A DNA stretch of 64,000 bases, from contig CP093831.1 of NCBI GenBank assembly GCA_033063855.1, positions 9,672,001 to 9,736,000 on the forward strand. Reading direction: 5' to 3'. The notes under the pieces were generated by a model. That model worked only from the letters and a program-made list of their open reading frames with translations, was not told the DNA's origin and did no database searches. Made by a program: the position numbers and the translations under genes. This document shows positions 12,670 through 23,331 of this stretch, in pieces; the stretch's first letter is position 1, and each line of letters begins with the position of its first letter. Source of the DNA: Smittia aterrima. Lineage: Eukaryota; Arthropoda; Insecta; Diptera; Chironomidae.

Positions 12670-15600
12670 CTGCTCGATGGCGGGAAAGAGAAAGGAAGAA
12701 GACAAAACTGAATAATAAATTCATTTTCATTAATTTATCTCACTCTCGCTTGCTCTTCCTCGATCTTTGCGAAACAATGATGGAGAAGAAAAGTTCATTG
12801 ACGAAAAATTCCTCCCGAGTGAGTTAACGAACCGACCCACAGACATTAAAATTTATTAGCGCACACGAGAGCAAACCGAGAGAGGGAAAGACAGCGACAG
12901 CGAAACTTACCATTGATGACATTAAGAGTGATTAGCAATGGAGGCGAATTGGAGGGCGAGCAACTGTAGTTACCAGAATCCCTTTTATTTACATTGTGAA
13001 TTATGAGCGAGCCAACCTGCGTAGATGAGAACGACACGAGAGTGAATGATAGTCAAACAATTCATTAATCAAATCGCAAAGCTCGTCAAATAATTAATTA
13101 GTTAATTAAGGGAAAGAGCAAAGAAGATTAAGACTGAGTGTCAAACTTACCACATTCGGGATATCATCGAGGCTGTCGGGCGTTCCACGATCCAACTTAA
13201 TTTTCCATTTCTGTTGATTTTCGTTCAATAGCTGATGGGCATCATGATACCAGATAATATACGATGGCGGTTCGAGAGCGCCTCTTACCACGCAATGCAA
13301 AACCACTGTGCTACCAGCCTTCACATATCGGTCCGGATCGCCAATTAATTCAGTCCTCGGCACTGTGAGACAAGAGAAAACTCAGTTTAATGTCCATTCG
13401 TTCGTTCGATGAATTTAGGTCGTCGATAAATTTTATGGGGAAACAAATTAGACGACATTATGGTATGCGACGATTACGAATTGCTGATGATTAAGTAACC
13501 ACAGATGGTTATTGGATTAGACTCAAAGCTCTAAGGCTTTTTTTTCAGCTAACTAATTAAATAAAGTTAAAGTTCACACTCACCAACGACATGGAGATGA
13601 ACTCGAGCGCTGACTTTTGGCTCCGTTGAAACTTGACATTCGTAAAGCCCTGCGTCACGTGCCTGATGGTTATATCGTTATTAGATCTGTTATCTGATGA
13701 AAGAACTAGCACTTACTTGTACGTATTTGATTTGAAGAGTCCACAAGCCCGTGTTTTCAACGTAAAATGATTGGAAACGCTCATCAGCTATGAAAGTCAT
13801 TCTGATGAGTGCGAGCAGACGGAAATTGATGTCGAAGGAAATAAGAAGAGCGAGATAGAGAAAAAAATTGTCATTACTGTTTTCTGCTGTCATCAACACG
13901 ATGACACATTTTAAAGCAAAGATGTTAAGTGCTAAAAAGTGTTTAAGAGCTTTTTATCATCTCCAACTCATCTGACTATCATCACGTTCAAAACCAATTA
14001 AAAATGATCACAACTTAACACCACAGCTTTAAGAGTTCATCGTCGTCCTCCTTCCTTCACTCACCTATCTACAGTCAATATATGGTCGTCTCTGACACGA
14101 ACCCATGATACAGATTTATTAATTATTTGCTTCACCTGCAATAACAGTAAATCAATTAATTAAAGTTAATTAAAAAGATTTTCTTCGTCTCCCTCGCTTT
14201 CTATTATTCCGTCGCGTCAATTAAGCTGCTTCAATGGTTCTTCTGTGAGAGGATCCGGCAGAGTTTAATGAATTGAGGAATCATTGTTATTTAAATTAAG
14301 CCGATGGAGAGGAAAAATTCAAATTAACACAATGTACTTTATTGCCGATGCTGTTGAGCGCCAAGCGAAGTGAATCGAGGGGAAGTTATGAAATTAAATG
14401 TCGACATAGGCGATAAATAACTTTTGTATCAGATGTGAATGTTTACGTTCATTAGTTTACAGACTTGCGCTACATAAAATCGTGAACTGACGCTAACGAT
14501 AAATCGATTTTCTTCGAGTCAAGAGAAGGAGTCGAAGAGAGACAAGTCGAAGACAATCTTAAGTCGATGTGAGACAGCAGAAGAGGTCGATGTGGACGAA
14601 ATTGGTCGCTTCATAATGAAACCTAATTTAGTATTATTATCATTACCGCTTTAAAGGCAAGGCAATAATGTAACGACGATTGTGTTGATGTGGGTCAACT
14701 TAGCCATTTCTCAAATCAGAAAAGAAAACCGGACGAAAGATGAGAAAAAACGTTCATTTCCCTTCAATTTTCCCTTGAGCTTTGAACGGACATCGAAGAG
14801 GAAAACTCTTCGATAATTTTTTTATTTCATTTTATTTATGGTTGAATTTCCTTAATTTAATGATTGCTTTATCGTGTTCATTATGGCAGCGGTTGTGTAT
14901 GGTTTGATGTGTTGTAGAGGGAGCTCCCTTTCTCTCTCTGACTCATCATCAGTGTTTAAAGACAATTTATTGCCTAATTATTGCTTCTGGAAGGCTGCAC
15001 ACATTTATTTTTAGCTGTCTGTGCTGATTGGAGGGAGTTTGGTGAGAAGAAGCTTATCTCGAAAGGCTTTTTATGCTCATGTACTTCAGAGTTCGTTCAT
15101 TCGCCCCCTCCTGCCCCCTCATGCTTACGAATGAAAATTCATTGTCGAGCGCCCTCGTAATCAACGTTGCGATTACTTTAACATTTTTATATTTATTTCT
15201 CCCCAAACAACATTTCGCAGAAATAAGTATAAAAGGCAGCCGACCACCCACACCCGAAAGCGCAGTCGTAAACTGAAGAATTAAACTTTTTTATGATGTT
15301 TCATGGCTTATGAAGCAAATATTTCTCATTTCGGTTTCCCTACCAAACATGAACCGTATTGCTGAGGAGTTAAAGCACGTTATGAATGAGAGAAATGGCA
15401 GCAAAGGGCAAGCGGAAGAAAGCGAAAAGAAACAACGTGCAGCGTGTGAGAAATATTTATTTAGTTTCTCTCGCCCTTCATCTCCTCACGACAAGCAAAT
15501 CCTGCTTCCACTTAATGGGCGACGAGGAGAGAAACGAATGCAAAAGCCATAAATTGTTGTGCGGATGTAATTTATTCTTTGCCATAGTTCGAGGTCTCCC

Positions 15601-18386
15601 TTTTCGTGTGTCATTGAAAGAAAGCAGTCAGAGACAAAGGAAAAACACCGAAACTTCGGTGTCGCTCTCTCTTCATCGCCTTTTTATTGAAATTCATTTT
15701 GACGCGTCTTGTGTAGGAATTTATTTCGCCATTTCCTTCCGTTTCGCGGAAAGCTTGTTTGTCGCATGTCAGTCAGCTCTTTCACTTCTTCTTCTTCATC
15801 ATTCTCGTCGTCATTACTACTGCGGTCGTCTATCGGAAAACCACACAGAACCATCGAGGCCGAAGAGCTTTCGTGTTGAATTCATCGCCACTTACCTTGC
15901 ATGGAAGATAAGCGTGTGTTCCTATTTGTGTAGTGACATTGCTAACAAGATTCCATTTCGAATGCGAGTCGCTGTATGAGTTATAACTATTCTTTCCTAA
16001 CGATGATAAACTAATGTCTGCACATATAAAATCTGAAAGTAAACGAAGGAAAAAAGGTTTTAGTTTACATTTTACGAGCGAAGGAAATTGAATGCATTTA
16101 AGGGGACGAGAAAGTTTTTCTCATCGGAAGTGATCCAATGGGAATGCGTTTGTGACCGCTTTGGGAAGAACTAAAAGCATTGACGAAGCTCTGCAGAGAA
16201 AAATTAAAAAGAAAAACTCTTCGCCAAGTTAAATTTATTGTCGTACACTATTATTGCGGAGGGAAGAATTTCAAGTTATTTGAGCGCAGAGGAAGAAGAA
16301 GCACAGAAGTTGTTCAAGGCGAAAGCTCAGAGGAAGCAGAGGGCAAAGCTCATATATCACGTCACTTGATCGCTTTCCTCGTCCTGTTGATTATATCGAT
16401 TCTAAAGCTTTTGATATTGAGATTGATTCGTAACTGATGAACTCTCCCCTTTTCGAAAAATATCATTTCTTGCTCGTTTTCCATTCTGGACTATGGCACA
16501 TTTAATGCCATTCGATGCCAAAATAAATAAAATGTAATATTTCCATTCGCAATAAAACTTTTCTCCCCCACTCGCCTCGAATGCGAAGCTTGGAACTGTA
16601 TTTAAATATCGAAAATAATAATTTATCGCCTTCCTTTATTACGAGAAACATTTTCAACTCATATTTTGAGCATTAAAAAAGTTTTTCCTTAATTCTTTTT
16701 GATTATTCGTCGGATAAATTACAGTCAAAGGATAAAATCGATACCAAGGGAGGCGATCGAGACTAGTCTAGAAGTAAAATCGTTCCGGTTAATTAGGAAA
16801 TTGACCGTTTAGACATCAAAAATGTATTTTCATTCGAAGAGCGAGCAAGGGATTGGAAAATTAATAAACGAAAATTATTATTTATCGACAGCAAGCAAAG
16901 CGGAAATATTTCGCCTCCTCCCTCTGCTGCTGATATCATTTATTTGTAGAAATTTCCCTCTTCCGTTCTTTTGTTTCTGAAGAGTTCAAAGCCATTCGTT
17001 TTCAATATTTCATAAACACAGCATGAAAGTTTCTTTTTTTTTTCAACTGAGCAGAAAATGTTTTCGTTATAATGAATAGTCTGGCAGCCTTAGCGCAATA
17101 CGAGAAAGTTTTTCCTTCTTCGAAATGATGAATAAATATAGCGTACTTAATTGAATTTGTAGTCGAAAGCAAAGGCTCCCCCGCAACATCAAAAATATTG
17201 AATAAATAATGTTCCTCTGGCACGATAATTCATCCATGCGACTCTTCACTCGTCAAACAAAACCTCCAAACTCCCATTTGAATTTATTCGGAAAAGGGAA
17301 TTCATTATGCACTGTTCACTGGAAAATTCCATTAACTATCCAAAGATTACATTTAATTAGAGTTCAAAAACTACACTCTCGGAAATTTGTTGTCAATAGA
17401 TCATGTCCCTTAATTACATTAAACAAATACACACAAAAAGCACTCAACATCCCTCAAAATGATTATGCTTTTAATTATGATAACAATTAATGAAAACTCT
17501 CCTTTGTGGGAGGTCGTGCGGTATGAAAATCAAATTTTCATTAAAATAATTTCATCTTTTTCCAGCTTGAAATAATGTGCGATGAGCGTTCTTTGATGAT
17601 ATTTTCACGTCATGTTACAGTTTTAATAACGAGAGCTCTCTCGCTCTAATAACACCCGCGCACGAGAAAACAATTTAATTTTAATTTTTCGCAGCTTGTT
17701 TGAACAAACATTCTACGAGTAATTTCCCTGATTGAGGAGAGCAGCTTTTATTAATATTTTAAATATTTAAATCAATTATTATGTTAATCGACGTTCTCAA
17801 TCCTTTTATCGCATATTGCGGCATGGAAAAATTGTGGTGAACGACAGTGAACCGATTGAAAATGAGTTAAAATATCTATAGGCGTAATTTCCAGTGGTTA
17901 TTGTCCAGTGGCGTTGACCGTTCGAGTGAAAGTTCAATTTTAGACAACGCTGCTGACATTAAAAAGTTTCGTTGTCATAAAATTTTTAAATTAATCTCTC
18001 GCACCACGATGTTTACAATATTTAATCGATTTTAAAATTGTTCAAATGATGAAAGCCCCGCACAGCTTCAACTCAAAACAAACGTAATTAAAAGTTGCGT
18101 CATGCAATGAAAAAGTTAATTACAATTCTCTCTGAAAAGCTTAAAACTTTATTTTATTCGCTTTTCAATTTACATTGTCGTAGGGAAAATTATTGCTCAA
18201 GTTGCAATTTATTTGTTTGGGTTTTGTATGAAAGGTTAAACCCTCGATCGATAAATCTGACAGAGGGGATTGTAAAATGGGCAAATATGTGTGGCATGTT
18301 GACATTGATAATGAGCGAGCGAGCTTACCTTGTAAAATTATTGTTAATATTTCCAGAACCAGATATATTTTAAAACCAATTGACAT
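12539..18386 (-). CDS. dpr11: Dpr-family two-Ig cell-surface protein, dpr11-like copy A (8 exons)
   Basis: Coding exons: 18386-18329, 16032-15896, 14135-14065, 13801-13717, 13662-13584, 13362-13151, 13016-12911, 12669-12539; 879 nt, 292 aa plus TAA. All junctions are GT-AG and in frame (phases 1,0,2,0,1,0,1). Residues 1-19 form a signal peptide. Ig1 has Cys64 and Cys126, with the Dpr motifs VSWVRVRD, HILTVDR, LQIKYVQARDAG and CQVSTEPKVSARV. Ig2 has Cys167, Trp181 and Cys233, with DRYVKAGS, VRGALEPPSYIIWYH and SGNYSCSPSNSP. The last 20 or so residues are hydrophobic, fitting a GPI-anchor signal or membrane end. Dpr proteins act at neuronal surfaces and bind DIP proteins; the wording of the motifs is nearest to Drosophila Dpr11 from memory (a DIP-gamma ligand), so family membership is much surer than the ortholog name. 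It is paralogous to the gene at 39558-47775. Confidence 0.93.
14136..15895 (-). other. intron 2 of dpr copy A
   Basis: This 1.76-kb intron separates the exon carrying the first Ig1 cysteine from the WVRVRD exon. The equivalent intron in copy B is only 260 bp, so it has expanded here or shrunk there. No minus-strand exon was recognised inside. On the plus strand a 197-codon ATG frame (15386-15979) runs through it and into the antisense of exon 2; it is treated as doubtful. Confidence 0.75.
16033..18328 (-). other. intron 1 of dpr copy A
   Basis: This 2.3-kb intron lies between the signal-peptide exon and the first Ig1 exon. The donor is AAG|GTAAGC and the acceptor is CTTTCAG. I saw no additional exon or repeat in it, only AT-rich sequence with a CT-rich word near 17638. 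Confidence 0.75.
18329..18386 (-). other. dpr copy A signal-peptide exon
   Basis: The ATG sits in a good insect context (CAAAATG). The exon encodes MSIGFKIYLVLEILTIILQ followed by one G at a GTAAGC donor (phase 1). Joined to the exon at 16032 it gives a split Asp codon, as in copy B. The hydrophobic core follows a single Lys, which is normal signal-peptide architecture. The assignment rests on phase, position and hydrophobicity, not on cDNA. Confidence 0.75.
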
Positions 18387-18413
18387 TTTGACCTATTAAC
18401 ATTTTTCTGGGTA

Positions 18414-18785
18414 ATGAAGTCATTGAACCTGCAACGAGATAAAGAAGAAATCGATGAAATATATTTAAACTCGCTGAACGATGATTCCTGGACGCAGTCG
18501 AGCGTAACGTTCTTAGAAATTCAATTTGAGTTGAAATTTATGCTGATTCAAAGTCCTGTCGGATGCGGAGGAGGAAAAGCGAGCAATTTACGTGAATTAT
18601 CTTCTGTTTTGAAGCGATTATCTCTCAAGCAATGCGCGGCGTTTGTGATGGATCGTTCGACTATCGTTGGCTCGAGACTTAATGAATTTTTCAACCGAAA
18701 CCCTTCAACGATTAGGTTTTCATTCGAGACACAATCTTGGGGACTTCTTTATATAAGAATTTTGCTATCGACAACATTAAGTTAA
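18414..18785 (+). CDS. doubtful divergent 123-aa ORF
   Basis: A real ATG opens 123 codons ending in TAA, 27 bp from and divergent to the start codon of dpr copy A. The product starts MKSLNLQRDKEEIDEIYLNS and has no signal peptide, membrane span or motif that I know. ORFs of this length are expected by chance about once in a window of this size and base composition. The head-to-head position is the only reason to list it. Confidence 0.12.
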   Translation: MKSLNLQRDKEEIDEIYLNSLNDDSWTQSSVTFLEIQFELKFMLIQSPVGCGGGKASNLRELSSVLKRLSLKQCAAFVMDRSTIVGSRLNEFFNRNPSTIRFSFETQSWGLLYIRILLSTTLS

Positions 18786-21700
18786 AGCGATCCACTGAGA
18801 TATTTTCACAAGCCATCAAAATTAATTGAATTTATCAACTTCGTCGTGCTGTCGTCCTCCCCCTTAAATTATTAATTCTTGTCGAGCTGAATCATCTTCT
18901 GAGCTCTTCGTTTGCGCGCCCCAGATCGTCAAGTGTATCGTCGTTTATAATTAAGAAATTTTTGGGAGAATTCAAAAACCTCCACTCATAATTCTCCCGC
19001 AACCCTTTTTCTTGAACATGCAAAAGAACTTAAAATTTAATTACGAACTTCCTTTAGACTTAACTGGATTCCTCTCCAACGACGAGAGGAAGCGGAGAAG
19101 GCGAAAGGAGAAAACGACTCAATTTGTAAGAAGCTTTCAGCTTCAGGTTAAAAGCGATTCGAGAGTAATGATGAAATATGACAATTTCAGGCTGAGAAGT
19201 GCTTGAAATTCAGCTCAGGTAGCTGAGAGTCAAGTTGGAGAAGCTATAAAGTTAGACGGGGCGAAAAAGATTTGCTCAAATTTTAACTTTGAAATCTCAA
19301 AAGGAAATTTATTATCGTCAAACTTTAAGCGTTCCTCGACCTTCTTGCACGTTTTATTCTCGCATGCAATAAATTTAAATAATTTCTAAATTGCTTTGAC
19401 CGAAGAAGAAAACTCTAAAGCCGACAATAAAACAGAGAAAGGTTCCATCTCTCTGACGCCGGTAGGAGAAGCAAAGTTTTAATGGATTATCTTTGAATAA
19501 TTACTTTTGACTTCCTTCAATGTGAAACAACAAAAACTTCCTTCTGTCGAATCTGTCCATTGCCTTAGGTCACGTACTTTCAGTGAAACCGAAAGAGGAA
19601 AAAACGGACAAAGTTTAATGTGTGAACCAACGAAATTGGTTTGAGGCGGCTCATGTACGAGTTGAGTTAACTAGCGAATGCTTTTAATGTGATTTTGTTA
19701 TTGTTGTCGTCACTCATTCTTCCTCAGAGTTGTTAACCAATTTCTTTTATTCAACGTAAAACTACACATGAGTCAAGCAAAGTTGTAACTTATGAAATCT
19801 TCACGTCACTTAACATTCCCGAAAGGAAATGATTTTGTTACGAAAGTCGATTTGATAGACTTGGAAGTGAACGAAGAGAAACATGGCAGGCCAAAGTTCA
19901 AAAAGTTTTACTTTTATTTCAGACCATAATGAGCCACAGCAAAGTTCTTGCACACGTAATGAATCAAAGTCCCTCGTTCTCTCGCTTCCACTTCGAAAAG
20001 AAATCACGGAGTTTGATTAAAGTTAATCGATTGCCTTTAATTCTCTCTCGATTTTGGCTTCTCCTTCGCATTTTTACTTCGACGTTAATCCAATTTCGAC
20101 ATCGATGATTACACGATTCACTTTTGTTGGTGTAGGTTTGAATCCAGCCGAGCGAGAAAAGCAATTTTGAAAATTCAAGCGAAAATTCCAATTTCCCTAA
20201 AAGCTTCCCCACAAAACGTCGAGTTGAGCAAGAAGGAAAAAAAAAGTTGAAAGTTCTTTCACATGAAAAACTTTTACATCATCAACTATCACTACTAGAG
20301 CGTTTTTTGCTGTTGCTGTTGATAACAAGTGTTTGAAAGTGAGCTACAAGCATCGTGTCAGTCGTTTTTGTAGCTGTCGAGTTTGCCTCATCTCCCTTCC
20401 CCTGCCCTCGCTTGATTGTGTCGCTCTCTTTCTTCTTTTGCTTTTAATAAAAAAAGCCTGTGACACTTTGAGGTGCTCGACACTAAGACGGAAAGCTCAA
20501 AAGCGTCGGAATGTTGAATGGTAACGAACGAGAAGCTGTTGAGAATGAAAGAACTTCGCAAAAAGAATCCACAGGAGCGGATGAGAGAGGGCAAAGGATA
20601 ATCTAGATCTCGCCCATATTTCATTGTGTGTGCACGAGAATTTCTCTTATTTACCTTTTTCCTTTTCGCTTTTTTTATTTATGTTTGCACATTTTTGGCC
20701 TCCTCGTTACATAACGTCTCTCATCGTTCTTTTCCTCTCTTGCCGTGTGTGTATGTAAGAAGCGAGTGTTCTTCTATTTATGATGATATTCCGACATGGT
20801 ATCATGAATTTATTTACAACATGCAGTGCGCTTCCTCTTCCTTTTGCTTGTCTTATCGATTTCTTATCGCAATCTTCACGCTTTTTCACTTCGCGGACTT
20901 GATTTCCTTTCTTTTTTTTCTTTTGCGTCCTCTTCACAAACAAGCACAAAAAGTTTTCCGCTTTAAACTTCTTCAGTACACACTTGCCCGTGAACTTTTA
21001 GCGTCAGGGAGAATAATTTTTTCTTTAGTTATATCCTAGGGAGTTGTTTCCGTTTCTCGAACAACGTTTCTCGCTCTTTTTTCCGTGAAAACTCACTCAT
21101 CAAACTTGGAATAAATTCACCTTTAACCTTAAACCTGTCTCTCGGTTTGGTTTCTCTTTTTTGTGTTAGAATTGCGCACACAACTCACTTTAATAATATT
21201 CAGGAATGAATTGCTCAGCACAAAAAAACACTTGAATCTAATTATTATTATTCCATTCGCCGTAGAGTCGCTGAATGTGGAGAGAGTCGGTTGGAGTGAC
21301 ACACTTTTGAGGAAATTTTTTTATCCAATTTTCACGTCTCACTTCACTCACAATCTCTCGCCATCATTCCAATCGGTTTTTTTTATGAATTTTTAATTAA
21401 ATCCACAACACTTCTGCTGATCACACTAGCAACAAATTTAAAATTCAATTTGCAAGAATCACAAAAACGATACTCATTATAACACAGTACGCTCGTATCT
21501 GCCGACAGTCACAACGACGTTCTGATTCTGTTGATGATTCCCCGCTGGCGAGGATTTAGCTCTACGAGACCCGAATCGAAACCTTAGCACACAAGAGCAT
21601 TTCACTTCGGCTGGATAACGTGCTCGTTTCCTTCGTTTTCGTATAGAAATCATGAAAGAGCGCATGACCGAGATGGCAGACTCGACAGCAAAGCTTGTAC

Positions 21701-22364
21701 AAAATTCTAGGACGACAATCTTCGTTTTACTCCTTGCAACATCATTTTTATTTTATGCTGCACCTGAGAAGCGAAGGAAGGAGAAGAAAAATGACACTGA
21801 GAGTCACACATTTTAAAATAGGCTTGAATAATGCCACGGATTACGGAGGTGAATATTTATTTCACAATTTTCTTCGCTTGTCTCTCACTCGTTGCTTTTT
21901 TTGGCACGGGATCGTATACGAGAACAGCCGCATAACTACAATTGGGTGAATATATGTGCAATTATGAGGCTTCGTTGCTAAAAGCCGCTCATAAGAGCGA
22001 TTATTCTTTCATCGTTGGGCGGGAGGGAGCAAAGGATTTATGAGCTCGGAGACGTTTGGAGACTGGGAGAATTTCTTTTTTGTTTCAATGACACGAACTT
22101 TTTTTTTGTCTGTTTATCGTGTTCGCTCCCACTTGGGAAACTATTCATAAAAAGGAGAAAAACTCAAGTGCTTTTCCCTTGCGACTTTGAGACATCGTCA
22201 ATTGGAAGGATTTCAAATTTTAACGACTAACGAAAAGCTCTTCATTAATTTTGTTGTGGAATATCAAAACTTGAACTGTTGTGTCTCTGAATTTTATCTT
22301 AATTATTCTCATTGAATATTTGAACAGAGAGAAAACAAATAATTTATGATTGGTAAGATTGAAA
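18786..22364. other. gene-free stretch upstream of dpr copy A
   Basis: No supported exon. It probably contains the promoter and any 5' UTR exon of dpr copy A, but I could not pick a TATA box or initiator with confidence. The open frames here begin at non-ATG codons and consist of F/S/L- or K/R-rich low-complexity sequence. Confidence 0.5.
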
Positions 22365-22370
22365 TTTATT
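22365..22370 (-). terminator. AATAAA poly(A) signal of the ZAD gene
   Basis: AATAAA on the minus strand lies about 33 nt after the stop codon of the ZAD zinc-finger gene, giving a short 3' UTR in keeping with the other genes here. Confidence 0.55.
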
Positions 22371-22402
22371 TACATATTTAAGTATTTTTCCTAATTTACA
22401 AA

Positions 22403-23299
22403 TTATGAGGAAGGCAAAGCAATTAGAGCAGGTAAGAATTTATTTATCTTGTTGGCTGTACTTTTTTCGGGGCTTAATCTAATTTCATCATTTTGTCTGA
22501 AACTCTTCAAATGAATATCAAAATGTTTAATGAATATTTCTTTGTGACCACATTTAAATGAGCAAAGATCGCAGAAAAATTGTTCTTCTGAATGATTAGC
22601 CAAAGTATCTTCTTCATCTAAAATCAAAGAATTTTCACCTAAATAAATTTCGATATTTTCTTCTCCATTGTCAAAAGTTTCTTCGTGTTTTTTGATATCG
22701 ATTTCTTCTAAAGTAAACTCATTTTCACATTCTTTTGCTTGAGAATGATACTTCTCGATATGACGATCTAAAGCAAATCTTGACTTCAATTTCTTCCGAC
22801 ATTGCGAGCACCGAATTTCTCGTTTAGTTACTTGATCATTTTCGAGATTTACTTCAACTTCAGTTTCTTCTCGATTGTCGGAAGCTTCTTCGTATTCGTT
22901 GATTTCGATTTCTTGTGAAGAAGGTTCATTTTCACATTCTCTTCCTTGATCGTTTTCGAGTACAATTTCAGCTTCTTCCAAAGCTTCCTCAGTGACTTTC
23001 TTGTTTGTCTTGAATAGTTCGAAATCAATTTCTTCAACTTCCGTCTCGTCATTGAGCATAGCTGAGTAGGTTGTCGCTGCCTTTCTAAATTCCAGGATGG
23101 CTTCATTAACGTTCGTTAGAGCGAAAGAGCATTCAATGCAGATTTTAAAAGCGTTATCGATTAAATTTATTGAACCTTCACTCGTTCCAATTATGTTTTC
23201 ATAAATCTGAGCTATCTCTTCCTTTAAATCAATTAAACTGACGATTGGATCAATCCGAAGACAACACACACACAAATCAAAATCTGACGTTAATTCCAT
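22403..23299 (-). CDS. ZAD-type C2H2 zinc-finger protein, single exon
   Basis: 298 aa from an ATG, intronless. An N-terminal ZAD (zinc-finger-associated domain) is indicated by Cys10/Cys13 and Cys54/Cys57, the paired CxxC layout of the family. The middle is very acidic and rich in Glu, Asp and Asn. Two C2H2 fingers follow: Cys164-Cys167-His180-His185 (CxxC, 12 residues, H-x4-H) and Cys243-Cys246-His259-His263. ZAD proteins are nuclear DNA-binding, usually dimeric, insect transcription or chromatin regulators; two fingers is few for the family. The acidic linker plus finger unit looks duplicated: ECENE, then EI-I, EE, DN-EE, recurs at 121-152 and 190-221. The gene sits between two dpr paralogues on the same strand and has its own poly(A) signal, so it is an independent unit. 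Its target genes cannot be inferred. Confidence 0.92.
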   Translation of the reverse strand: MELTSDFDLCVCCLRIDPIVSLIDLKEEIAQIYENIIGTSEGSINLIDNAFKICIECSFALTNVNEAILEFRKAATTYSAMLNDETEVEEIDFELFKTNKKVTEEALEEAEIVLENDQGRECENEPSSQEIEINEYEEASDNREETEVEVNLENDQVTKREIRCSQCRKKLKSRFALDRHIEKYHSQAKECENEFTLEEIDIKKHEETFDNGEENIEIYLGENSLILDEEDTLANHSEEQFFCDLCSFKCGHKEIFIKHFDIHLKSFRQNDEIRLSPEKSTANKINKFLPALIALPSS

Positions 23300-23318
23300 T
23301 CTTAAAAAAGTTCTTTAG

Positions 23319-23331
23319 GTTACTCAGTAAC
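23319..23331. promoter_or_regulatory. 13-bp perfect palindrome GTTACTCAGTAAC upstream of the ZAD gene
   Basis: It lies 20 bp upstream of the ZAD start codon. The core TTACTCAGTAA resembles bZIP-type half-site pairs around a single central base. It may be in the 5' UTR or promoter. Function is inferred only from symmetry and position. Confidence 0.3.

Noticed and set aside
20626..21039. Hydrophobic 137-codon plus-strand frame
   Set aside because: It begins at GTG with no useful ATG, and consists of F/L/S-rich sequence from a pyrimidine-rich stretch.
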